A program made the translations under genes and the position numbers. DNA of 64,000 nucleotides from contig NZ_LMEI01000001.1 in NCBI RefSeq assembly GCF_001426585.1, positions 750,328 to 814,327 on the forward strand, in the 5' to 3' direction. This stretch comes from Streptomyces sp. Root431. GTDB taxonomy: Bacteria; Actinomycetota; Actinomycetes; Streptomycetales; Streptomycetaceae. This document shows positions 25,733 to 31,998 of the stretch, piece after piece (positions within the stretch are counted from its first letter, which is position 1; each line of letters opens with the position of its first letter). The notes beneath the pieces were generated by a model that saw only the letters and a list, made by a program, of their open reading frames with translations, was not told the origin of the DNA and did not search any database.

Positions 25733-27205
25733 TCAAGCCCGCACCGGCTCCACATGGAGCCGCGTAGCGACCCACGCCCCCACCGCCGCCACCCCCGCCA
25801 TCGGCAGGAAGACCGCCGCGAAGGCCGCCGGGTGGGACCCCGTCGCCGCGTCCGAGCTCACCGCGTGGCCCACCGCGCCGCCACCGAGGGCCGCGAAGGC
25901 CGCGCCGCCGACGGCGAGGAGCAGGACGTTCGAGAGGCCGTCCGAGATCTGGAGCGCGGCCGAGTTCGCGCCCGCCTCCTCCGGGGCCGAGAGCTTCATG
26001 AGGAGCACGCTCGTCGAGGCGATCACCGCGCCCATGCCGAGGCAGCCGAAGCCCCAGGCCACCGCGACCACCCACACCGGCACCGCCGTGATCAGCACGC
26101 TCGGCGCCGCCGCGATCGCGAGCGCGACGAGGACCATCCCGAGGACGACCAGGCGCTCGCGGTACGGCTCTGTCCACGGCCGGGACTGGATCCACGAGCC
26201 GAGCGCCCAGGTCGCGCCGCCGACGGCGAGGGAGAGCCCGGCCAGGGTCACGCTCAGGCCGCGCTGGGTGACCAGCATCAGCGGGACGAAGGACTCGGCC
26301 GCGATGAAGGACCCGGCGGCGATGCCGCGCAGCAGGATGACCGAGGGCAGGCCGCGCGCGGCCCGGACGGTGCCGCGGGGCAGGAGCCCCCGGATGGCGG
26401 GCACGAGGAGCGCGGCGCCCGCGGCGGCCGGGAGCAGGGAGAGCCAGCGCAGCTCCTGCCCCGCGTACTGGAGCAGCCCGGCGCCGGCCGAGATGGCGAG
26501 CGCGAGTCCGATCCGCCGCCGGTCCCAGGCGGCGACGGGCGCGGCCGGGTCGGCGGGGCCGGAGGCGGTCCTGCGTATCGCGGGGAGGGCGAGGGCGAGC
26601 GGGACGACGACGAGGACGGGGATGCCGACGAAGACCCAGCGCCAGCCGAGGTGCTCGGTGATCGTTCCGGCGGCGAGCGGTCCGACGACCGAGGGGACGA
26701 CCCAGCTCGCGGCGAACGCGGCCATGATCGCGGGCCTGAGGTGTTCCGCGTACGCCCGGCTGACCACCACGTACAGCGCGACGATGACCAGGCCGCCGCC
26801 CAGTCCCTGCACGGCCCGGCCGAGGATGAACAGCCACATGCCGCCGGCGGTCCCGGAGAGGAGCAGTCCGGCGGCGAAGGCGCTGATGCCGGCGGTGAGG
26901 GACGCGAGCGGGCCGCTCCGGTCGGACCACTGGCCGGCCAGGACCATGCCGAAGAGGCTGGTGGTGAAGTACGCGGAGAAGGCGAAGGCGTAGACGGAGA
27001 CGCCGTTCAGCTCGCGGGCGGCGACGGGCATCGCGGTGCCGACGGCGGTCGCCTCGAAGGCGATGAGCAGGACGACGGAGACGATGCCGATGCTGAGCGC
27101 CCGGTGATCGCCGTCGAGGACGGAACCCTTGGTGGCGTCGGAGGTATCGCGTGGGGCGACGGCTTCGGCGACGGCTTCGGCTTCGCGGGGTTCGAGGGCA
27201 CTCAT
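25733..27205 (-). CDS. MFS drug-efflux-type transporter (DHA2-like)
   Basis: About 490 aa. The N-terminal region (EPREAEAVAEAVAPRDTSD) is cytoplasmic, followed by about 14 hydrophobic segments. Motif A appears as AGQWSDRSGPLA. LGRAVQGLGGGLVIVALYVVVSR corresponds to the antiporter motif C area of EmrB/QacA-type exporters. I take ATG at 27205, preceded by GGGGGG; a longer reading to 27295 adds residues without membrane or family support. Monocistronic, next to a TA pair. Confidence 0.88.
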   Translation of the reverse strand: MSALEPREAEAVAEAVAPRDTSDATKGSVLDGDHRALSIGIVSVVLLIAFEATAVGTAMPVAARELNGVSVYAFAFSAYFTTSLFGMVLAGQWSDRSGPLASLTAGISAFAAGLLLSGTAGGMWLFILGRAVQGLGGGLVIVALYVVVSRAYAEHLRPAIMAAFAASWVVPSVVGPLAAGTITEHLGWRWVFVGIPVLVVVPLALALPAIRRTASGPADPAAPVAAWDRRRIGLALAISAGAGLLQYAGQELRWLSLLPAAAGAALLVPAIRGLLPRGTVRAARGLPSVILLRGIAAGSFIAAESFVPLMLVTQRGLSVTLAGLSLAVGGATWALGSWIQSRPWTEPYRERLVVLGMVLVALAIAAAPSVLITAVPVWVVAVAWGFGCLGMGAVIASTSVLLMKLSAPEEAGANSAALQISDGLSNVLLLAVGGAAFAALGGGAVGHAVSSDAATGSHPAAFAAVFLPMAGVAAVGAWVATRLHVEPVRA

Positions 27206-27315
27206 CCCCCCAGAGTAAGAGGTCAATCGCTGTATGACCCCTGTCGGATTCTCGGTCTTTGGTCCCCGGTCGCTGGTCCCGGCCGCTGGTCCCATGAGCC
27301 CCGGAAACGCCGATG

Positions 27316-27354
27316 GGGCGGCGTACTCCGACGCGGTGTCGGGGTACGCCGCCC
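27316..27354 (-). terminator. Terminator of the ABC-2 exporter operon
   Basis: GGGCGGCGTAC (27316-27326) pairs perfectly with GTACGCCGCCC (27344-27354), and inside them CCGAC pairs with GTCGG. It is 44 bp past the permease stop on the minus strand. Confidence 0.8.
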
Positions 27355-27397
27355 TCAGGGCGGGACGGTTCGCGCTCTCACAGCGGCTGCTTGCTTC

Positions 27398-28183
27398 CTA
27401 CTTCGCGTCGCCGTTGAACTTCGACGTCGACCAGAAGTAGCCGAGGACCGTGAGGCCGACGCACCAGGCGACGGCGAGCCATCCGTTGTGGCCGATCTCG
27501 GTGCCGAGCAGGAGGCCGCGGAGGGTCTCGATGGCGGGGGTGAAGGGCTGGTACTCGGCGATCGGCTGGAACCAGCCGGGCATCGAGGCGATCGGGACGA
27601 AGGCGCTGGAGATGAGCGGGAGGAAGATCAGCGGCATCGCGTTGTTGCTGGCCGCCTCGGCGTTCGGGCTGATCAGGCCCATGCCGACCGCGATCCAGGT
27701 GAGGGCGGTGGCGAAGAGGACGAGCAGCCCGAAGGCGGCCAGCCACTCCAGGGCGGTCGCGTCGGTGGACCGGAAGCCGATGGCGACGGCGACGGCGCCG
27801 ACGAGGACCACGCTCATCACGCACTGCAGGACGCTGCCGACGACGTGTCCGACGAGGACCGACGGGCGGTGGATCGCCATCGTGCGGAAGCGGGCAATGA
27901 TGCCCTCGGTCATGTCGTTGGAGACGGACACCGCGGTGCCGATGGTCGTACTGCCGATGGTCATCAGGAGCAGACCGGGCACGAGGTACGCGATGTAGTC
28001 GGAGCGGTCGCCGCCGCCGATGCCGGCGCTCATCGTGTCGCCGAAGATGTAGACGAAGAGCAGCAGGAGCATGACCGGCGTGAGCAGCAGGTTCAGCGTC
28101 AGGGACGGGTAGCGCCGGGCGTGCAGGAGGTTGCGGCGCAGCATCGTGGACGAGTCGCGGACGGCGAGGGAGAGGGAGCTCAT
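27398..28183 (-). CDS. ABC-2 type exporter permease (DrrB-like)
   Basis: 261-aa membrane subunit of a drug/lipid ABC exporter. It begins MSSLSLAVRDSSTMLRRNLLH and has about six hydrophobic helices with the conserved ABC-2 patch LMTIGSTTIGTAVSVSNDMTEGIIARFRTM (residues ~74-103). The ATG overlaps the ATPase stop (ATGA, 4 bp). It forms a transporter with the ATPase encoded at 28180-29112. Confidence 0.92.
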   Translation of the reverse strand: MSSLSLAVRDSSTMLRRNLLHARRYPSLTLNLLLTPVMLLLLFVYIFGDTMSAGIGGGDRSDYIAYLVPGLLLMTIGSTTIGTAVSVSNDMTEGIIARFRTMAIHRPSVLVGHVVGSVLQCVMSVVLVGAVAVAIGFRSTDATALEWLAAFGLLVLFATALTWIAVGMGLISPNAEAASNNAMPLIFLPLISSAFVPIASMPGWFQPIAEYQPFTPAIETLRGLLLGTEIGHNGWLAVAWCVGLTVLGYFWSTSKFNGDAK

Positions 28184-29112
28184 CGGACAGCCTCCTTGGG
28201 CTGGTTCGGCTGGGCGGGCACCTTGGAGCCGGTGAGGGCGAAGAACACGTCGTCGAGGTCGGGGGTGTGCACGGTCAGTTCGTCCGCCTCGACGCCGGCG
28301 GAGTCCAGCCGGTCGAGGAGGGAGCGCAGTGCGCGCTGGCTGCCGTCGCTGGGGACCTGCAGCGTCAGCGACTCGTCGTCGCCGGCGGCCTTACCGAGGG
28401 CGGCGGCCGCGCGCCGGTACGCGGTCGGGTCGGTGAAGCGGAGCCGTACGTGGCCTCCGGGGACGATCCGCTTCAGTTCCTCCGCGGTGCCCTCGGCGGC
28501 GATCTTCCCGTCGTTGAGGACGGCGATGCGGTCGGCGAGTTCGTCGGCCTCTTCCAGGTACTGGGTGGTGAGGAAGACGGTGACGCCGTCGGAGACGAGC
28601 TCGCGGATGATCTGCCACATGTTGTGGCGGGAGCGCGGGTCGAGGCCGGTGGTCGGCTCGTCGAGGAAGATGATCCGCGGGTCGCCGACGAGGGTCATGG
28701 CGATGTCGAGGCGGCGCTTCATGCCTCCGGAGTAGGTGGAGGCGGGCTTCTTCGCGGCGTCCACCAGGTCGAAGCGCTCCAGGAGTTCGGCGGCGACCCG
28801 CCGCCCCTCGCGCTTGGAGAGGTGGGTGATCAGGCCGTCGACCGCGGAGAACTGGCCGGTGACGCCGATCGCGGCGCGGACCGCCTGTGGGTTCGCCGCG
28901 AGGTCGTGGCCGCCGACCCTGATGGCGCCCGAGCCGGGTCCCGCGGAGACGAGGGTGGAGAGGATCTTGACGGCGGTGGTCTTGCCGGCGCCGTTCGGGC
29001 CGAGCAGGGAGAAGATCGTTCCTTCGGGGACGGCCAGGTCGATTCCGTCGAGGACGACCTTGTCGCCGTAGGACTTGCGCAGCCCGTTCGCCGCGATGGC
29101 CAAGTCGGTCAT
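28180..29112 (-). CDS. ABC exporter ATPase (DrrA-like)
   Basis: 310-aa ATP-binding subunit of a daunorubicin-resistance-type exporter. Walker A is LLGPNGAGKTTAVKIL (about residues 35-50), the ABC signature YSGGMKRRLDIAMTL and Walker B RIIFLDEPTTGLD follow, and a DrrA-type C-terminal domain ends near FFALTGSKV. I chose ATG at 29112 behind AAGGAG at 8 bp. In this assembly the reading frame continues upstream without a stop into the disrupted DUF4097 gene (see that entry), but the internal start is strong. Confidence 0.9.
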   Translation of the reverse strand: MTDLAIAANGLRKSYGDKVVLDGIDLAVPEGTIFSLLGPNGAGKTTAVKILSTLVSAGPGSGAIRVGGHDLAANPQAVRAAIGVTGQFSAVDGLITHLSKREGRRVAAELLERFDLVDAAKKPASTYSGGMKRRLDIAMTLVGDPRIIFLDEPTTGLDPRSRHNMWQIIRELVSDGVTVFLTTQYLEEADELADRIAVLNDGKIAAEGTAEELKRIVPGGHVRLRFTDPTAYRRAAAALGKAAGDDESLTLQVPSDGSQRALRSLLDRLDSAGVEADELTVHTPDLDDVFFALTGSKVPAQPNQPKEAVR

Positions 29113-29163
29113 GGGGAGTGCTCCTTCAGAGGCTGGGACGATCAGGGGGGCTGCGGGTGTCGC

Positions 29164-29260
29164 GGATGCTTTGGATCGCTCGGATGCGTCGGATCGCTCG
29201 GATGCGTCGAATCGCTCGGATGCGTCGAATCGCTCGGATGCGTCGGATCCTTCGGATGCT
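29164..29260. repeat. 9/18-bp tandem repeat between DUF4097 gene and ABC ATPase
   Basis: Alternating units of the form GGATCGCTC and GGATGCGTC (with GAATCGCTC variants) run about ten times across the gap between the two genes on the minus strand. Read in the fused frame they give DASERSDASER-type repeats. The expected stop codon of the DUF4097 gene lies at the edge of the array (29261-29263). Confidence 0.8.
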
Positions 29261-30009
29261 TCAGAGGCTGCGGGCGGTGATGTCGCCGTGGGCGGTCGTC
29301 GCGCGGATGGCGAGGCCGGCGGCGGAACCCTCGCTGTTCTGGAGGGAGTTGACGATCCGGCCGTAGGTCGTGCCGGCGTCGAGCGTGGCGGAGACGCCCC
29401 GGCCCGCGCCGATCTCCAGGTCGCCGGACTCCGTACGGAGCACGACCTCGCCGCGCAGGGCCTCGGCGACCTTGATGTCACCCTTCTGCGTGCGGAGCTC
29501 CGCCGCGCCGCCCGGAGCACGACCTCGCCGCGCAGGGCCTCGGCGACCTTGATGTCACCCTTCTGCGTGCGGAGCTCCGCCGCGCCGCCCAGGCGGCCGA
29601 CCGCGATGTCGCCGGCCTGGAGGGTGAGTCGGGCGCTCGCGGCCTCGTCGAGCTTGACGGTGCCCTGCGCGCCCTCGAAGGTCACGTCCCCGAGGCGTCC
29701 GACGCCCCGGAGTTCGGCGGCGGCCGTCTTGGCCTCGACGCGGGAGCCGGCGGGGAGCTGGACGGTCACCTCGACCGCTCCGGAGCTGCCCAGGATCCGG
29801 TTCTTGGCCTCGGCGGCCTCGATCCGCAGGACACCGTCGGCGTAGGCGACGGCGACGCGGTCGGCGGCCTTCACGTCGCTGCCCTTCGAGGCGTTCGCCG
29901 GGAGGACCTCGACGATGGTGTCGGCGCGGTCGGCGGCGATGAAGCGGATGTGGCCGGCGGGGACGTCCAGGAGGACGGCGATCGGGGCGGCGGTGGCGAA
30001 GTTCTGCAT
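29261..30009 (-). pseudogene. DUF4097-type protein, frameshifted by a 77-bp duplication
   Basis: The protein starts MQNFATAAPIAVLLDVPAG at 30009 and shows the beta-helical repeats typical of DUF4097 adhesin-like proteins (SGAVEVTVQLPAGSRVEAKTA, AGDIAVGRLGGAAELRT). An exact 77-bp tandem duplication (29437-29513 and 29514-29590) shifts the frame after about 165 residues. With one copy removed the gene would encode about 223 residues ending HGDITARSL at 29261. As it stands, the ribosome leaves frame, misses that stop and remains open through the ABC ATPase, giving a hypothetical 609-aa fusion. First gene of the exporter operon. Confidence 0.8.
29437..29590. repeat. Exact 77-bp tandem duplication
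   Basis: Two identical 77-bp copies, 29437-29513 and 29514-29590, each beginning GGAGCACGACCTCGCC. Since 77 is not a multiple of three, the duplication breaks the DUF4097 frame. Identity suggests a recent event or an assembly error. Confidence 0.95.
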
Positions 30010-30060
30010 GGCGGACTTCCGGGCTTCGGACTCTTGTCCGCGCCGTTTCTGACAAGAGAA

Positions 30061-30101
30061 ACGCTACGTTGCGTTCAAGGATCGAGCAACAAGCATGTTG
30101 C
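30061..30101 (-). promoter_or_regulatory. Promoter and operator of the exporter operon
   Basis: On the minus strand TTGCTC (30089-30084) and TAGCGT (30066-30061) are separated by 17 bp. A perfect inverted repeat GCAACA-AGCA-TGTTGC (30086-30101) overlaps the -35 box. Related half-sites (TTGCGT, ACGCAACA, TTGCAA) recur toward the divergent repressor gene. The repressor at 30253 is the obvious candidate ligand. Confidence 0.55.
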
Positions 30102-30184
30102 GTCAGATCCCCATAACCACAGGTCAAAGCCTGGATTTCATTGCAATCATTCTGAGGCCTAACGCAACAGCCTCCATCATTTCG

Positions 30185-30214
30185 TTGCAATGGATTGAGC
30201 GTGAACGCTATAGT
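30185..30214 (+). promoter_or_regulatory. Promoter of the two-HTH repressor
   Basis: TTGCAA (30185-30190), 18-bp spacer and TATAGT (30209-30214) form a good housekeeping promoter. The ribosome site GAAGGAGA precedes the ATG at 30253. The -35 lies in another TTGC half-site, consistent with autoregulation. Confidence 0.6.
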
Positions 30215-30252
30215 GAGGGCGAGGGCACCCGAGACGTACGAAGGAGAACGCG

Positions 30253-30990
30253 ATGCCAGGTGGCAGGCTCACCCAGCAGGAACGACAGCAGATCGCGCTG
30301 GGACTGGCCGACGGCCTCGCCTACGCCGAGATCGCCCGGCGTCTCGACCGCCCGACCTCGACCGTCACGCGCGAGGTGATGCGGAACGGCGGCCCCACCG
30401 GATACCGCGCCGACCTCGCCCACCGCGCCACCGAACGCCGCGCCCACCGCAGCCGGCAGGCCACGCCCCGCAGCCCGGAGGCGCTCCCCCAGGCCCACGG
30501 ACGCGACCCCGAGGCCGTGCGCGACTACGAGGAAGTCCTCACCACCGTCTTCATGCAGTCGGGCATGCCCAAGATGATGTCCGGGGTGATGGCCTGCCTC
30601 TGCATCAGCGACTCGGGCAGTCTCACCGCGGCCGAACTCGTCCAGCGGCTCCACGTCAGCCCGGCGACCGTCTCCAAGGCGATCGCGTTCCTGGAGAGCC
30701 AGGACCTGGTCCGTCGCGACCGCGACGAGGGCCGCCGCGAGCGCTACACCGTCGATGCCGATGTCTGGTACCAGTCGATGATGGCCAGCGCCCGGTCCAC
30801 CGCCCAGATCGTCGAGACCGCACGTCAGGGCGTCGGCGTCCTCGGCGCGACGACCCCCGCCGGCACCCGCCTCGAGAACATCGCCCGGTTCCTCGACTTC
30901 GTCAGCGAGAGCACCGCCCGCGCCGCGGAACAGGCCCGCGCGATCCTCCACGCGGGCCCCGAAACACCCTCGGACGGCACGCCTTCCTGA
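30253..30990 (+). CDS. GbsR/MarR-type repressor with an extra N-terminal HTH
   Basis: 245 aa. Residues 5-47 (LTQQERQQIALGLADGLAYAEIARRLDRPTSTVTREVMRNGG) form a helix-turn-helix like the IS30-transposase N-terminal domain. Residues ~90-165 form a MarR/GbsR winged helix (LTAAELVQRLHVSPATVSKAIAFLESQDLVRRDRDEGRRERYTV). The C-terminus is helical and probably dimerises. Divergent from the DUF4097-ABC operon, which it likely represses. The second HTH is unusual for this regulator class. Confidence 0.87.
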   Translation: MPGGRLTQQERQQIALGLADGLAYAEIARRLDRPTSTVTREVMRNGGPTGYRADLAHRATERRAHRSRQATPRSPEALPQAHGRDPEAVRDYEEVLTTVFMQSGMPKMMSGVMACLCISDSGSLTAAELVQRLHVSPATVSKAIAFLESQDLVRRDRDEGRRERYTVDADVWYQSMMASARSTAQIVETARQGVGVLGATTPAGTRLENIARFLDFVSESTARAAEQARAILHAGPETPSDGTPS

Positions 30991-31051
30991 GCCGACTGTG
31001 AACGGCGTGTGGCAGCACCATTGCAGTCGCGTGGCACGCCCCCGGAAACCC

Positions 31052-31081
31052 TTGAGCCCCTCCAGGCCGCCGCCCTACGGT
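31052..31081 (+). promoter_or_regulatory. tRNA-Cys promoter
   Basis: TTGAGC (31052-31057), 18-bp spacer, TACGGT (31076-31081). The predicted start near 31088 is about 12 nt before the mature tRNA. Confidence 0.5.
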
Positions 31082-31099
31082 CGTACCAGTGCACAACAC

Positions 31100-31171
31100 G
31101 ACCGTGTGCCCGAGTGGTTCAGGGACTCGCCTGCAAAGCGAGTTACGTCGGTTCGATTCCGATCACGGTCT
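31100..31171 (+). tRNA. tRNA-Cys (anticodon GCA)
   Basis: The acceptor stem GACCGTG (31100-31106) pairs perfectly with CACGGTC (31164-31170). The anticodon arm CTCGC-CTGCAAA-GCGAG places GCA at positions 34-36 with U33. The T arm GTCGG-TTCGATT-CCGAT carries the TTCGA loop. The D arm is a short CCC/GGG stem. CCA is not encoded, as is common in Streptomyces. The sequence differs from the tRNA-Cys usually found in the Gly-Cys-Val cluster (recalled), so this may be an additional isoacceptor. Confidence 0.85.
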
Positions 31172-31212
31172 CTCAGTCTCCACCGATCACGGATCACCAA
31201 TCACAGGTCACG

Positions 31213-31275
31213 GATCGCGGATCGCGGATCGCGGATCACGGATCACGGATCACGGATCACGGATCACGGATCACC
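31213..31275. repeat. Heptamer tandem array after tRNA-Cys
   Basis: Nine consecutive 7-bp units: three GATCGCG, five GATCACG and one GATCACC. Degenerate copies extend upstream to about 31184. The unit matches GATCACG at the 3' end of the tRNA gene (31161-31167), from which it may have arisen. No spacers, so not a CRISPR. Confidence 0.9.
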
Positions 31276-31304
31276 GAAGGCCGACGGCTCGCCCGTCGGC
31301 CTTC
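31276..31304. terminator. Bidirectional terminator after tRNA-Cys
   Basis: GAAGGCCGACGG (31276-31287) pairs perfectly with CCGTCGGCCTTC (31293-31304), loop of 5 nt, followed by TTCTCTCT on the plus strand. It serves the tRNA and probably the convergent lipoprotein gene ending at 31312. Confidence 0.85.
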
Positions 31305-31311
31305 TTCTCTC

Positions 31312-31998
31312 TCACGGCAGCAGGTCGTCCGGGACCGCGGTCTTCTCCTCGCACCCGAGGAGCGTGCGCGTGCTCTCGGCCAGGGACTTCAGCAGCTGCT
31401 CCGTGGACACGGCCGCGTCGCCACTGCCACTCTTCCGGGCCGCGTCGTTCACCGCGACCTGGAGCGGCAGCTCCCGGCCCTGGCCGGCGGCCGTGCCCGG
31501 GATCGTGCAGGCCATGACGAGCGGCATGCCCCAGGCATCGGCGCGGGAGGCGACGTACACCCCGTCCGCGACCGCGCGCCAGCGCTGCCTGCCCTCGCCG
31601 GAACCCAGGAAGGCGATGTCGTACATCGACCAGCCGACGGTGCCGGTCACGCGTGCCGTGGCCCCGTCGCCCCCGCCCTCCATCTCACACGGGTGGTACG
31701 TGGTGCGCTTGAGGTCGTCCTTGCCGGCGGTCCAGCCGCGCGCCTCCGCGGCCATGCGGTCCTTCATCTCCGCGAGCGAGCGGTCGTACGGGCGGAACGC
31801 GTCGCCGAGATCGGCGCGCACCGCCTCGACGTTCGCCTTGCCGAAGACGTCCTCGCAGGTCTTGAGGGCGGTCGGCGACACGGCGTCCGTCGCGTTCGGC
31901 TCCGGTGAGTCCCCGCCGCCGCAGGCCGCCGCCGAGAGCACGACGGCGAGCACGACGGCGCTCCTGCCCACCCACCCGCTGGTGACCGACATGCTCAC
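31312..31998 (-). CDS. Lipoprotein of type VII-like module 1
   Basis: 228 aa. The signal peptide ends in a lipobox LSAAAC (Cys at about residue 26), so the protein is predicted to be anchored to the outer face of the membrane. Three further Cys residues (CEDVF, HPCEM, MACTI) could form disulphides, and another lies in LLGCEEK. The ATG overlaps the stop of the large module-1 protein by 4 bp. By position it corresponds to the two lipoproteins of module 2 and might be an immunity or assembly factor. No family is recognised with confidence. Confidence 0.82.
   Translation of the reverse strand: MSMSVTSGWVGRSAVVLAVVLSAAACGGGDSPEPNATDAVSPTALKTCEDVFGKANVEAVRADLGDAFRPYDRSLAEMKDRMAAEARGWTAGKDDLKRTTYHPCEMEGGGDGATARVTGTVGWSMYDIAFLGSGEGRQRWRAVADGVYVASRADAWGMPLVMACTIPGTAAGQGRELPLQVAVNDAARKSGSGDAAVSTEQLLKSLAESTRTLLGCEEKTAVPDDLLP

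Noticed and set aside
28180..30009. 609-aa DUF4097-ABC fusion as a natural protein
   Set aside because: The middle part is out-of-frame sequence created by the 77-bp duplication, and the ATPase has its own strong ribosome site at 29112.
30253..30400. IS30 transposase remnant
   Set aside because: The IS30-like helix-turn-helix is fused in frame to a full MarR/GbsR domain with good start signals, and there are no inverted repeats or DDE residues.
31184..31275. CRISPR-like array after the tRNA
   Set aside because: Units are 7 bp and contiguous, without spacers, and no cas genes are in the window.
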